This document shows, one piece after another, positions 1 to 8,600 of a DNA stretch of 14,008 bases; the stretch's first letter is position 1, and each line of letters begins with the position of its first letter. The notes under the pieces are model-generated. The model saw only the letters and a program-made list of their open reading frames with translations. It searched no databases and had not been told where the DNA came from. The stretch spans positions 1 to 14,008 of the forward strand of contig SFCS01000030.1 of NCBI GenBank assembly GCA_004558485.1. The letters run 5' to 3'. Source of the stretch: Ruminococcus sp. Lineage in GTDB: Bacteria; Bacillota; Clostridia; Oscillospirales; Acutalibacteraceae. The position numbers were made by a program, and so were the translations under genes.

Positions 1-753
1 GAACTCAACATCATCGTTAAATCCGACGTGCGCGGAACCAGTGAGGCTGTGGCCGCATCACTGGAGAAACTGACCAATGAAGAAGTCCGGGTGCGCGTCA
101 TCCACGCCGCCGTCGGTGACAAGGCAGAAATTTTGGCGCGCGTCAACCCGCTCAACCCCGACACGCCTGCCGAAATCGATGCCGCCGTCGAAAACGGTGC
201 GGACATTCTCATGCTTCCCATGTGGACGACCGCAGAGGATCTGCGGCGCTTCACGGACATTGTGGACGGGCGGGCAAAGACCATGCCGCTTTTGGAAACA
301 GCAGCTGCCGTGCGGCATCTGCCGGAGGCGCTCGAGGTGGACGGCATTGACGAAATGCATATCGGTCTCAACGATCTGCACCTTTGCTATGGTATGAAAT
401 TCATGTTCCAGCTTTTGGCAGACGGCACGGTGGAAAATCTCTGCGCGCAGATACGGCAAAAGAACATCCCCTACGGTTTCGGCGGCGTCGGACGCCCCGG
501 CTCGGGTCTCTTGCCCGCTGATTATATCATCGGCGAGCATTACCGCCTCGGCTCGCAATTTGTCATCCTCTCGCGCAGCTTCTGCAACACGGAAAAGGTC
601 GCGGATTTCGGAAGGATACAGTACACCTTCTCGGAGGGCGTTGCCGCCATTCGCCGCGTCGAAACGGCATGTGCCGATTGGACGCCGGCGAAATTCCGGC
701 AGAACCAAAGAGCGGTTTCAACCAGCGTTGCCGCGGTTCTGCGCAACATGTAA
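1..753 (+). CDS. Chimeric frame: IF-2 fragment fused to HpcH/HpaI-type aldolase (5' partial)
   Basis: The frame is open from base 1 and ends with TAA at 751-753; its start lies outside the window. Two unrelated parts can be read. Codons 1 to about 39 (LNIIVKSDVRGTSEAV, then LEKLTNEEVRVRVIHAAVG) match the C-terminal half of translation initiation factor IF-2. From about codon 40 (KAEILARVNPLNPDT) to the end it matches HpcH/HpaI aldolase/citrate lyase-like barrel proteins, with ADILMLPMW, LLETAAAV, DEMHIGLNDLHL, PYGFGGVGRPG and LGSQFVILSRSF. Family members normally have roughly 60 more N-terminal residues carrying the first barrel strands; these are missing here. The remainder of IF-2 after VIHAAVG (normally TESDVMLA and onwards) is also missing. 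The aldolase part would cleave or form a C-C bond on a 2-oxo or acyl substrate that cannot be named from sequence. As read, neither half should be functional. An assembly join or a real deletion are both possible. No terminator is evident after the stop. Confidence 0.75.
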   Translation, partial: ELNIIVKSDVRGTSEAVAASLEKLTNEEVRVRVIHAAVGDKAEILARVNPLNPDTPAEIDAAVENGADILMLPMWTTAEDLRRFTDIVDGRAKTMPLLETAAAVRHLPEALEVDGIDEMHIGLNDLHLCYGMKFMFQLLADGTVENLCAQIRQKNIPYGFGGVGRPGSGLLPADYIIGEHYRLGSQFVILSRSFCNTEKVADFGRIQYTFSEGVAAIRRVETACADWTPAKFRQNQRAVSTSVAAVLRNM

Positions 754-783
754 TGACCCTTTTCAAAAAAATTTCGTTTTTGC

Positions 784-812
784 TTTTCTTTTTCAAAAGT
801 ATGTTGTATAAT
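784..812 (+). promoter_or_regulatory. Promoter of the LCP gene
   Basis: A perfect TATAAT -10 box lies at 807-812. The -35 region is weak (TTTTCT at 784-789 with a 17-bp spacer) and sits in a T-rich tract. The ribosome site follows at 823-829, so the predicted leader is very short. Confidence 0.6.
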
Positions 813-834
813 AAAGCCCTGTGAGGTGATCTAC

Positions 835-1932
835 TTGTCACAAAACAAACGGACAAGCCATGTCAAACCGAAAAAAAAGAACCCAAAACGCGGATTTGCC
901 ATTTTCGGAACCGTGTTTCTTTCCGTCATCGGTGTCGTTTGCATTGCGCTTTCGGGACTGCTGTGGTATTTCCAGTATAACCGCAGCTCCGCTCTCGACG
1001 CGCTGACCGACGCAGATCTCGGCATCAAGGACAACAGTAACCTATCGGACAAAGTCATCAATATTGCGCTTTTCGGTATCGATGCGCGCAATTTGCGCGC
1101 CGCGCGGGCAAATTCCGACTCCATCATGATCCTCAGCATCGACTCCGCGCACAAGAAAATTAAAATGACCTCCATCATGCGTGACTCGCTCGTCCCCATC
1201 GAAGGACGCGGTGCGCGCAAAATCAACGCCGCCTATGCCTTTGGCGGACCGGAGCTTGCCATCAAGACCCTCAACCAAAACTTCAACCTCAACATCCGCG
1301 ACTATGCCACCGTCAACTTCTCCGGCATGGCGGACATTATTGAAGCCATGGGCGGCATCGAGGTCGATCTGACCGAGGCGGAACGGCAGGATGCGAATGT
1401 GCATCTGCGCTGGATGGCGATCGAAAGCGGTCTCAAAAACGATCAGATCAAATCCGCCGGCAAACAGACGCTCAACGGTATTCAGGCGGTGGCATTTGCC
1501 CGTATCCGTCACGTGCGCACCATCAACGGCGTCAACGACGACTACGGACGCACCGACCGTCAGCGCTATGTGATGGAGCAGCTTTTCAACAAGGCTATGG
1601 CCATGGGCAAATCCAAATATCCGTCGGTGATCAAGGCGCTGCTCCCCCACATGGAGACCTCCCTGTCCTACAGCGACATTTTGGAGCTTGCCGGTTTCCT
1701 CACGGGAAACACGCAGTTTGAACAGATGCGGATGCCGGAAAGTCACAAGATGCAGATCCCCACAAAAGATTATCCCAGCAGCCTCGGCTCGGTGGTATAT
1801 TACAATCTGGAGTATGCCGCGAACATGCTGCATGCCTTTATCTACGACGACATAAAGCAAGCGGACTATGTGGCGGCGAATCCGCCCGTGACCACGCCGT
1901 GGTATACGAACTGGGCAAAGACCAACACCTGA
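835..1932 (+). CDS. LytR-CpsA-Psr (LCP) family cell-wall ligase
   Basis: LCP proteins are membrane-anchored phosphotransferases that attach anionic glycopolymers (teichoic acid or capsule) from polyprenyl-pyrophosphate carriers to peptidoglycan on the outer face of the membrane. The 365-residue product has a basic cytoplasmic tail (residues 1-20, many Lys/Arg), one membrane helix at about 22-46, and then the LCP domain. Visible LCP signatures are NIALFGIDAR (about 76-85), NSDSIMILSID (D95), SIMRDSLV (R116, D117), RKINAAYAFGG (R128) and, late in the domain, FARIRHV followed by DDYGRTDRQR. The start is taken as TTG at 835, because AGGTGA at 824-829 lies 5 nt upstream. The GTG at 826 overlaps that ribosome site and is less likely. 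The gene has its own promoter and is followed by a terminator hairpin. Length is normal for a single-domain LCP protein. Which polymer it transfers cannot be told. Confidence 0.93.
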   Translation: MSQNKRTSHVKPKKKNPKRGFAIFGTVFLSVIGVVCIALSGLLWYFQYNRSSALDALTDADLGIKDNSNLSDKVINIALFGIDARNLRAARANSDSIMILSIDSAHKKIKMTSIMRDSLVPIEGRGARKINAAYAFGGPELAIKTLNQNFNLNIRDYATVNFSGMADIIEAMGGIEVDLTEAERQDANVHLRWMAIESGLKNDQIKSAGKQTLNGIQAVAFARIRHVRTINGVNDDYGRTDRQRYVMEQLFNKAMAMGKSKYPSVIKALLPHMETSLSYSDILELAGFLTGNTQFEQMRMPESHKMQIPTKDYPSSLGSVVYYNLEYAANMLHAFIYDDIKQADYVAANPPVTTPWYTNWAKTNT

Positions 1933-1937
1933 TCGCA

Positions 1938-1980
1938 AAAAAGCTGTACCGTCCGGTTCTCCCGACAGTGCAGCTTTTTC
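1938..1980 (+). terminator. Intrinsic terminator after the LCP gene
   Basis: AAAAAGCTGTAC (1938-1949) pairs with GTGCAGCTTTTT (1968-1979), 12 bp with one G-T wobble, around an 18-nt loop. The right arm ends in five T. The A-run on the left arm gives it a two-way look. The ribosome site of the next gene begins only about 6 nt beyond it. Confidence 0.75.
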
Positions 1981-1999
1981 GTATAAGGAGGAGTTACAT

Positions 2000-2650
2000 T
2001 TGGAAAACTATATGGAAAAGACCATGAACGCCTTGCGACACAACAACATGGCCGCCTACTATGTCGAGGACGAAAAAGAGGCGACCGCTCTCGCCTTCTC
2101 CCTCATCGCCGAGAACGCAAGCGTTGCGGTCGGCGGATCGGCGACCCTCGCCGCGCTCGGTATCATCGACCGCCTGCGCAGCGGCAAGTATCATTTTCTC
2201 GATCGCTATGCCGACATGGACGACGCCACGCGCGACGCCGTTTTCAAGGCGTCTCTTTCTGCGGATGTGCTGCTCACTTCCTCAAACGCCGTCACCGAAA
2301 ACGGCGAGCTTTACAATGTAGACGGCACCTGCAACCGCATCGGTGGCATCACCTACGGTCCAAAAAGCGTTATCGTCATTGCGGGAAAAAACAAGATCGT
2401 CCCCGATCTCAACGCCGCCGTTCTGCGCGTGAAAACGATTGCCGCGCCGCTCAACTGCAAGCGGCTTTCCCGTCACACCTACTGCTTTGAAAAAGGCGTT
2501 TGCGCATCGATCGCCGCGGGAAAAGGTGCTGAAATGACCGCCGGCTGCCAAAGTCCCGACCGCATCTGCCGCAGCTATGTCGTCACCGGCCCGCAGGCAG
2601 TCAAGGATCGCATCAAGGTGATCCTCGTGAACAAAGAACTCGGCTTCTGA
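2000..2650 (+). CDS. LUD-domain protein (DUF162, LutC/YkgG-like)
   Basis: LUD-domain proteins include LutC and LutB of the lactate utilisation system; many stand-alone clostridial members have no assigned reaction. This 216-residue protein carries the family's core: SVAVGGSATL (about 41-50), DVLLTSSNAVTENGELYNVDG (about 89-109) and VIVIAGKNKIVPDLNAA. It also has a C-terminal cysteine set (C153, C162, C168, C183, C190) ending in SPDRIC, which resembles the metal-binding-type cysteines of stand-alone LUD proteins. The stretch between C168 and C183 looks longer than I expect for the family. The TTG start at 2000 is chosen because AAGGAGGAG (1985-1993) sits about 7 nt upstream; the next ATG (2012) is too far away. 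No lutA or lutB is adjacent, so a role in lactate oxidation is not supported by context. No promoter is seen between the preceding terminator and the gene. Confidence 0.88.
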   Translation: MENYMEKTMNALRHNNMAAYYVEDEKEATALAFSLIAENASVAVGGSATLAALGIIDRLRSGKYHFLDRYADMDDATRDAVFKASLSADVLLTSSNAVTENGELYNVDGTCNRIGGITYGPKSVIVIAGKNKIVPDLNAAVLRVKTIAAPLNCKRLSRHTYCFEKGVCASIAAGKGAEMTAGCQSPDRICRSYVVTGPQAVKDRIKVILVNKELGF

Positions 2651-2679
2651 TCCGCATAGGAAAAATTTGCCGAAAAGTC

Positions 2680-2708
2680 TTGCATCCGGCGCTTTTGACA
2701 GATATAAT
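2680..2708 (+). promoter_or_regulatory. Promoter of the CDP-alcohol phosphatidyltransferase gene
   Basis: TTGCAT (2680-2685) and TATAAT (2703-2708) are separated by exactly 17 bp. The promoter starts 30 nt after the LUD gene's stop. It also shows that translation cannot begin at the in-frame ATG at 2667. Confidence 0.85.
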
Positions 2709-2750
2709 AGCCGTGTATCTGACCGCACAACAGGAAGGATGGAACTCTTG

Positions 2751-3323
2751 ATGCAAACGACCGTTTCCCACAAATGGAGTGCAGCGGACACCGTGACCGC
2801 CCTGCGCATCGTGCTGGCGATCCCGCTTTTGTTTCTTTCGCCGCAGTCGCTTTGGTTTCTGTGTGTATACACGCTCGCCGGACTGACGGATGTGCTGGAC
2901 GGCTTTCTCGCCAGAAAAAGCGGCACGGCAGGCGACTTCGGCGCACGGCTGGACAGCATCGCCGACCTCACCTTCTATGGCATCATGTTTATCCGCTGTC
3001 TGCCGCTTTTGTTCCGAACGCTTCCCCGCTTCATTTGGTACGGCGTGGCTGCAGCGGTGGCGCTCCGCGTGGCGGCATATGCCGTTGCGGCAATCAAATA
3101 TCGCCGTTTTGCCTCTCTGCACACCTGGCTCAACAAGCTGACCGGCGCCGCGGTCTTTCTGCTGCCCTACAGCCTTGCGCTGTCACAGGCGACCGTTTTC
3201 GGTTTTGTCGCCTGTGTGCTGGCATTTGCGGCGTCGCTTGAGGAATTGCTCATTCACCTTTGTTGCAAGGAATACCACGCGAACAGCAAGTCCGTTTTTG
3301 CACTGCACAAAGCGGAAAACTAA
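2751..3323 (+). CDS. CDP-alcohol phosphatidyltransferase family membrane protein
   Basis: This family transfers a phosphatidyl group from a CDP-activated lipid to an alcohol such as glycerol-3-phosphate, serine or inositol, within the cytoplasmic membrane. The complete signature D-x2-DG-x2-AR-x8-G-x3-D-x3-D is present as D47, D50-G51, A54-R55, G64, D68 and D72, so the metal-binding site looks intact. Hydrophobic segments at about 13-45, 75-90, 95-120 and 135-170 fit a small six-helix enzyme. The promoter at 2680-2708 puts the start after about 2715. Candidates are ATG 2739 (touching the ribosome site GGAAGG), TTG 2748 and ATG 2751. I chose 2751, giving 190 residues, with 2748 nearly as good. 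The acceptor alcohol cannot be read from sequence; PgsA-like or phosphatidylserine synthase-like activity are both possible. The gene is a single transcription unit closed by a strong terminator. Confidence 0.9.
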   Translation: MQTTVSHKWSAADTVTALRIVLAIPLLFLSPQSLWFLCVYTLAGLTDVLDGFLARKSGTAGDFGARLDSIADLTFYGIMFIRCLPLLFRTLPRFIWYGVAAAVALRVAAYAVAAIKYRRFASLHTWLNKLTGAAVFLLPYSLALSQATVFGFVACVLAFAASLEELLIHLCCKEYHANSKSVFALHKAEN

Positions 3324-3342
3324 TCGAACAGTATCTTGAAAC

Positions 3343-3388
3343 ACGGATCCTCATAGGCGTCAAAGCACATGAGGATCCGTTCTTTTTT
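3343..3388 (+). terminator. Strong intrinsic terminator
   Basis: ACGGATCCTCAT (3343-3354) and ATGAGGATCCGT (3369-3380) form a perfect 12-bp stem with a 14-nt loop, followed by TCTTTTTT. It lies 20 nt after the stop codon of the phosphatidyltransferase gene. Between it and the next promoter (3389-3469) I see only an AAAGGAGG-like tract (3447-3454) with no convincing gene behind it. Confidence 0.92.
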
Positions 3389-3469
3389 CGTCTTTTCGCA
3401 GGTGGGATTTTGCGGGGGGCGCGTCTCTCGCAAATAACACCGTTTTAAAGGAGGTTTGCTGCGACGGTA

Positions 3470-3498
3470 TTGTTTTTTCGAGGAAAATGGTGTATGAT
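3470..3498 (+). promoter_or_regulatory. Promoter of the DUF3737-patB pair
   Basis: TTGTTT (3470-3475), a 17-bp spacer, and TATGAT (3493-3498) with TG directly before it. The predicted transcript start near 3505 rules out the upstream in-frame ATG at 3487 as the initiation codon. A 10-bp perfect palindrome, GTGATATCAC (3523-3532), lies in the leader. Confidence 0.78.
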
Positions 3499-3561
3499 GG
3501 AATGGAAAAGATTGCATGGTATGTGATATCACCCAAAAGCACGGAAAGGAGCCGTTTTTTC

Positions 3562-4416
3562 ATGAATGAGATAAGACAGGCCTTTTTGACCGGAGAACGC
3601 GCGCTGTTTGGGGCGCATGATCTGGAAATTTACGATACGACCTTTGCCGACGGCGAATCGCCCCTCAAGGAATGTCATGACATTGCCCTTTTCGGCTGTA
3701 TGTTCAAATGGAAATACCCGCTGTGGTATGCAAAGGACATCACTGTCGAAAACTGCACCTGGTTTGAGATGGGGCGCGCGGGCGTGTGGTATACCGACCG
3801 CATCGCCGTGAAAAACTCCGCCATTGAGGCGCCAAAGAGCTTTCGGCGCTGTAAAGATATTTCCCTTTGCAATGTTTCCTTCCCCAACGCCGCCGAAACG
3901 CTGTGGCACTGTGACGGCGTAAAGCTGGAGCAGGTTGTCACCCGCGGCGATTATTTTGCCATGAACAGCCGCAACATGGTCATCCGCGACCTGACGCTCT
4001 ACGGCAACTATTCCTTCGACGGCGCGGAAAATGTGGAGATCCGCCATTCCCGCCTGCTTTCAAAGGACGCCTTTTGGAACAGCAAGCATGTGACGGTGTA
4101 TGACTCCTTTATTTCCGGGGAATATCTCGGCTGGAACGCCGAGGATCTGACGCTTGTCAACTGCACGGTGGAGAGCCTGCAGGGGCTTTGCTATATTAAA
4201 AACCTCAAAATGCAGAACTGCCGCCTGCTCAATACAACGCTGGCGTTTGAATACTCCACCGTGGACGCCGACATCGTCGGCAAAATCGACAGCGTGCTCA
4301 ATCCGAGCGGCGGCGTCATCCGCGCCGACGAGATCGGCACGGTCACGGTCGAACCCGACAAGGTCGACCCTGCCAAAACGCAGATCATTTGCAGAAAAGC
4401 GGGAGGTGCCGTATGA
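3562..4416 (+). CDS. DUF3737-type right-handed beta-helix protein
   Basis: The function of this family is unknown. The 284-residue product is made of short repeats of about 20 residues, each with a V-x-N/D-C/S-type turn, for example ITVENCTWF, IAVKNSAIE, ISLCNVSF, LTLVNCTVE and LKMQNCRLL. This is the pattern of a pectate-lyase-like right-handed beta helix. Trp and Cys recur at matching repeat positions (LWYAKD, VWYTDR, LWHCDG, FWNSKH, GWNAED). There is no signal peptide, so it is probably cytoplasmic. The start at 3562 follows AGGAG (3547-3551) by 10 nt and lies downstream of the promoter. The stop overlaps the start of the PLP enzyme gene in an ATGA motif, so the two are translationally coupled. 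From memory, this family is often found beside PatB/MalY-type enzymes; I could not check that here. The assignment rests on recalled family resemblance and the repeat pattern. Confidence 0.8.
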   Translation: MNEIRQAFLTGERALFGAHDLEIYDTTFADGESPLKECHDIALFGCMFKWKYPLWYAKDITVENCTWFEMGRAGVWYTDRIAVKNSAIEAPKSFRRCKDISLCNVSFPNAAETLWHCDGVKLEQVVTRGDYFAMNSRNMVIRDLTLYGNYSFDGAENVEIRHSRLLSKDAFWNSKHVTVYDSFISGEYLGWNAEDLTLVNCTVESLQGLCYIKNLKMQNCRLLNTTLAFEYSTVDADIVGKIDSVLNPSGGVIRADEIGTVTVEPDKVDPAKTQIICRKAGGAV

Positions 4417-5579
4417 CCTACGATTTTGACCGCATTATTGACCGTCGCCGCACCGACTCCCTCAAATGGGATGTCGCGGAAAATGAGCTGCCGATGTGGG
4501 TGGCGGACATGGATTTTGAGACCGCTCCTGCAATCAGGGAAGCCATCGCGGCGCGCGCCGCCCATGGCATCTACGGCTATACGGTCTTGCCCGATGCCTG
4601 GTATGACGCCTATATCGGTTGGTGGCAAGAGCGGCACGGTTTCAAAATGGAAAAGGACTGGCTCATTTTCTGCACCGGCGTTGTGCCCGCCATTTCCTCC
4701 ATCGTGCGCAAACTGACGACACCCGCCGAGAAGGTGCTGGTGATGACGCCGGTCTACAACATCTTTTTTAACTCCATTCGCAACAACGGGCGCGAGGTCT
4801 TGGCATGTCCCCTGCACTTTGACGGAGAGGGGTATTCCATCGATTTTGAAGAGCTGGAGCAAAAACTCGCCGATCCGCAGACGACCCTCATGCTCCTCTG
4901 CAATCCGCACAACCCCATCGGCAAAATCTGGGACAGGGAGACGCTTGCCGTCATCGGCACACTGTGCCGCCGTCACCATGTCACGGTGGTCGCGGATGAG
5001 ATCCACTGCGATCTGACCGCGCCCGGGCGCGACTATGTGCCATTTGCATCGGTGTCGGCAGACTGCCGCGACAACAGCATCACCTGCCTTGCCCCCACCA
5101 AGGCGTTCAACATTGCAGGACTGCAAACAGCCGCCGTCTCCGTCCCCGACCCCACATTGCGGCACAAGGTGTGGCGCGGACTGAACACCGACGAGGTGGC
5201 AGAGCCGAACGCTTTTGCCGTCACGGCGGCGATCGCCGCTTTCACAAAGGGCGCGCCGTGGCTTTCGGAGCTGCGGGCATATATCGCGGAAAACCGCAGG
5301 GTGACGACCGCGTTTGTCGAAAAGGAAATTCCGCAAATTCATGTGGTCGGCGGCGATGCGACCTATCTTTTGTGGCTGTGCTGCAACCGCCTGCACACCG
5401 ACTCCGCGACGCTTGCCGCCTTCATCCGCAAGGAGACGGGCTTGTATCTCTCCGCAGGCAGGGCATACGGCGGCGACGGCGACGCCTTCCTGCGCATGAA
5501 TATCGCCTGTCCCCGCGCCATCCTGGAAGACGGGCTAGGGCGACTGAAAAAAGGTATTGATGCTTTCATAAACAGATGA
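4413..5579 (+). CDS. patB: PatB/MalY-type PLP-dependent C-S lyase/aminotransferase
   Basis: Fold-type I PLP enzymes of the PatB/MalY group cleave the C-S bond of cystathionine, cysteine or related thioethers, giving a thiol, pyruvate and ammonia; some also act as regulators (MalY). The 388-residue protein has the typical opening (RRRTDSLKWD, then LPMWVADMDF), the CNPHNPIG motif (N164-P165, N167-P168), ADEIHCDL with D195 positioned to contact the pyridine nitrogen, and the Schiff-base lysine K230 in APTKAFNIAGLQ. The C-terminal arginine that would bind the substrate carboxylate is plausible in FLRMNIACPR. The start at ATG 4413 follows GGGAGGTG (4401-4408) closely and overlaps the upstream stop codon. 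Length is normal for the family. It is the last gene before a convergent terminator. The exact substrate is not determined. Confidence 0.92.
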   Translation: MTYDFDRIIDRRRTDSLKWDVAENELPMWVADMDFETAPAIREAIAARAAHGIYGYTVLPDAWYDAYIGWWQERHGFKMEKDWLIFCTGVVPAISSIVRKLTTPAEKVLVMTPVYNIFFNSIRNNGREVLACPLHFDGEGYSIDFEELEQKLADPQTTLMLLCNPHNPIGKIWDRETLAVIGTLCRRHHVTVVADEIHCDLTAPGRDYVPFASVSADCRDNSITCLAPTKAFNIAGLQTAAVSVPDPTLRHKVWRGLNTDEVAEPNAFAVTAAIAAFTKGAPWLSELRAYIAENRRVTTAFVEKEIPQIHVVGGDATYLLWLCCNRLHTDSATLAAFIRKETGLYLSAGRAYGGDGDAFLRMNIACPRAILEDGLGRLKKGIDAFINR

Positions 5580-5593
5580 CAAAAGGCAACCAA

Positions 5594-5620
5594 AAAGGGC
5601 AGACACCATGTCTGCCCTTT
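5594..5620. terminator. Two-way terminator between patB and mfd
   Basis: AAAGGGCAGACA (5594-5605) and TGTCTGCCCTTT (5609-5620) form a perfect 12-bp stem with a 3-nt loop. The T-rich right flank (CTCTTTACTT) and the A-rich left flank serve both directions. It sits in the 45-bp gap between the stop codons of two convergent genes. Confidence 0.88.
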
Positions 5621-5624
5621 CTCT

Positions 5625-8600
5625 TTACTTGTCTTCCTTCGGCGGGGCGGCGCTTTCGAGCGCCTCGCGCAGGGTATCCAGCGCCGTCAGCCCCTTTTTC
5701 AGCTTGACCGCAAAATACGGCTTTGCGCCGGCGCTGATGAGCACTCTGCCGCGCAGCGCCGCCGTCATGCGTGCGCCGACCTCCATGTCCAGCTTGCGTT
5801 GATACAAAAGCAGCGTGTCCCCTTGCTGCTTGACCTCGTAGATGCCGAGTGCCGCCGCCATGTTGCGCAACAGCGCGATGTCGATCAGCCCCTGCACCGC
5901 TGCAGGCGGCTCGCCGAAACGGTCAATAAGCTCGTCATACACATCGAGAGAGTCGTCCATCGTGCGGATGTCCGCGATCTTCCGATAGATCTCCAGCCGC
6001 TGGGCGGTGTCGGCAATATAGCTTTCGGGAATGTGCGCGGAAATCTGCACATCCACAAGACACTCCGCCTCGTCCCCCGCGGTCGTGTTGCCCTTTTCCG
6101 CCTCCACTGCCTCAGACAGCAGACGCAAATACATTTCGTATCCGACCGCCTCCATATGTCCGTGCTGCTGTGCACCGAGCATGTTGCCCGCGCCGCGGAT
6201 CTCCATGTCCCGCATAGCGATCTTGAAGCCTGCGCCGAACTCGGTGAAGTCCCGCATCGCCTCAAGGCGCTTGGACGCAATATCGGTCAGCTCCTTGCCG
6301 CGGCGGAAGGTGAGGTAGGCATATGCCCGCCGTGAAGAACGCCCTACCCTGCCGCGCAGCTGATGCAGCTGTGACAGCCCGAAACGGTCGGCATTCTCGA
6401 TGATGAGCGTGTTGACATTGGGCACATCGATGCCGGTCTCAATGATGGTGGTGCACACAAGGATGTCCACCTCGTGCTCCAGCACCCGCCGCCATATATC
6501 CGACAATTCCTCCTCGGTCATCTTCCCGTGTGCCACGGCGATGCGCGCCTCGGGGACGCGCATTTGCAGACCGGAGGCGCAGCGCTCGATGTCCTCGACG
6601 CGGTTATGCAGATAGTATACCTGTCCGTCCCGCCGCAGCTCGCGGCGAATGGCGTCGGCGATGATGCCGCTGTCATGCTCCAGAACATAGGTCTGCACGG
6701 GACGGCGATCCTGCGGCGCCTCCTCGATGATGGACATATCCCGCACCCCGCTCATCGCCATGTTCAGCGTGCGGGGGATCGGCGTTGCGGAAAGGGTGAG
6801 CACATCCACCGTCGGCGCCAGCTCCTTTATCCGCTCCTTTTGCGTCACACCGAAGCGCTGCTCCTCGTCCACGATGAACAGCCCCAGGCGCGGCAGCTTT
6901 ACATCCTTTGACAGCATGCGGTGTGTGCCGACCAAAATGTCGATCTTACCCTCGGCGACGCGGCGCAGGATGTCCGCCTGCTGTCGCGGTGTGCGGAAAC
7001 GGGACAGCATCTCCACCTCCACGGGAAAGCCCTCAAAGCGGCGAACAATGGTGTTATAGTGCTGAAGCGCCAGGATGGTGGTCGGCACGAGCAGCACACA
7101 CATTTTTCCGTCGGTCACACATTTGAACGCCGCGCGCAGCGCCACCTCGGTCTTGCCGAATCCGACATCGCCGCACAACAGGCGATCCATCGGCACGGGG
7201 CGTTCCATATCGCTTTTTATTTCGTCGATGCAGCGCACCTGATCATCGGTCTCCTGATATTCAAAATGGCGCTCAAAATCATATTGCCATTCCCCGTCGG
7301 GCGAAAAGGCATAGCCGGGCGTTGCCATACGCCTGCCGTACAGAGAGATGAGTTGCTTGGCGATGTCCTTGACCACAGCGCGCACCCGCGTTTTGGTCTT
7401 TTGCCACTCCTGGCCGCCGAGGCGGTGCAGCCGCAGCTGCACATCCTCCTTGCCGCCGATATACTTGGACACGAGATCAAGCTGCGTGACCGGCACATAC
7501 AGCACATCGCCCTTGTCATACTGAATCTTGATATAGTCCTTCACAACGCCCTGCAGCGTGAGCTGATGGACGCCCTGATAGATGCCGATGCCATGTGCGG
7601 AGTGGACAACATAATCGCCGACACTCAGCTCGGACAGGCTGTGGATCTCGCTGCCCTTGTCCTTTTTCGTCCGCCGCGGCTTGCGCCGCACAGCGGAAAC
7701 GCGCCCATGCGTGATGACGGCAAAGCCGGCGTCGGGGAATTCCGCACCGGCGGAAAGACCGCCCGTGGTGATGAGCACCTGCCCCTTGACGGGCGCTGCG
7801 GGAGATGCGGCGAAAATGGCGGGGATGCCGCGTGCTGTCAGATCCTCGGCGAGCACCGCGGCAGCCTTTTCCTCCTTGCCGCTGAGCACGACGCAGGCAA
7901 CGCCGCGATGCAGCATATCCTGCAAATCGTCCGCAAGCAGCTCCACACCGCCCGACCACACCGGCAGCTGCCGCGCCGTCACATTGTAGAGCGTTCTTGC
8001 GGAAATGTCCCAAAGGCTGCCCGCAAAGGTCTGCATGAGCACAGCGCCCATCTGCTCCAGACGCAGATGCAGCGTGTCCGACGGCATGGCAAACTCCGTC
8101 AGCGCATGACAAAGCACCCCTTCCCCGATCAACCCCTTGATGTCCTCCTGGAGCTGCCAATGAAAGGTGCGGGCGCGCTCTCTGACCCTGCCGATCTCGG
8201 AAACGAACACAAGGCTGTCGCGGCAATAGTCAAAGAAGGTCGCGGGCTTTTCATAGATGAGCGGAATGTATTTGTCAAGCGATGTCGGCAGGCTGCCGCT
8301 TTGCAGTCTGTCGATGTCCTTTTGCAGGTTTTCCTTTTGCAGCGCGGCATTTTTGCCGCGCAGGCGCGCACAAAGTGCGGTGAGCTTTTCCGCCAGCCCC
8401 GCCGCGTCGTCATACATGATCTCCGCCGCGGGCGGAATGGATACTGCGTCCAGTGTCTCGGTGCGGCGCTGCGACAGAAGATCAAAATAGGCGATCGTGT
8501 CCACCGTGTCACCCCACAGCTCGACGCGGATGGGCTGCGTCGCTGCGGCGGGATAGATGTCCACGATGCCGCCGCGTATGGCAAACTGCCCCGCGCCCTC

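Noticed and set aside
826..834. GTG at 826 as the start of the LCP gene
   Set aside because: It overlaps the AGGTGA ribosome site that properly serves TTG 835.
2667..2738. ATG at 2667 as the start of the phosphatidyltransferase
   Set aside because: A consensus promoter (2680-2708) lies inside this extension, so the transcript begins downstream of it.
3487..3561. ATG at 3487 as the start of the DUF3737 protein
   Set aside because: It overlaps the -10 box at 3493-3498, and the ribosome site at 3547-3551 points to ATG 3562.
4191..5396. A 401-codon minus-strand frame over the DUF3737 and patB genes
   Set aside because: Both plus-strand genes have ribosome sites, motifs and coupling; the opposite frame has none.
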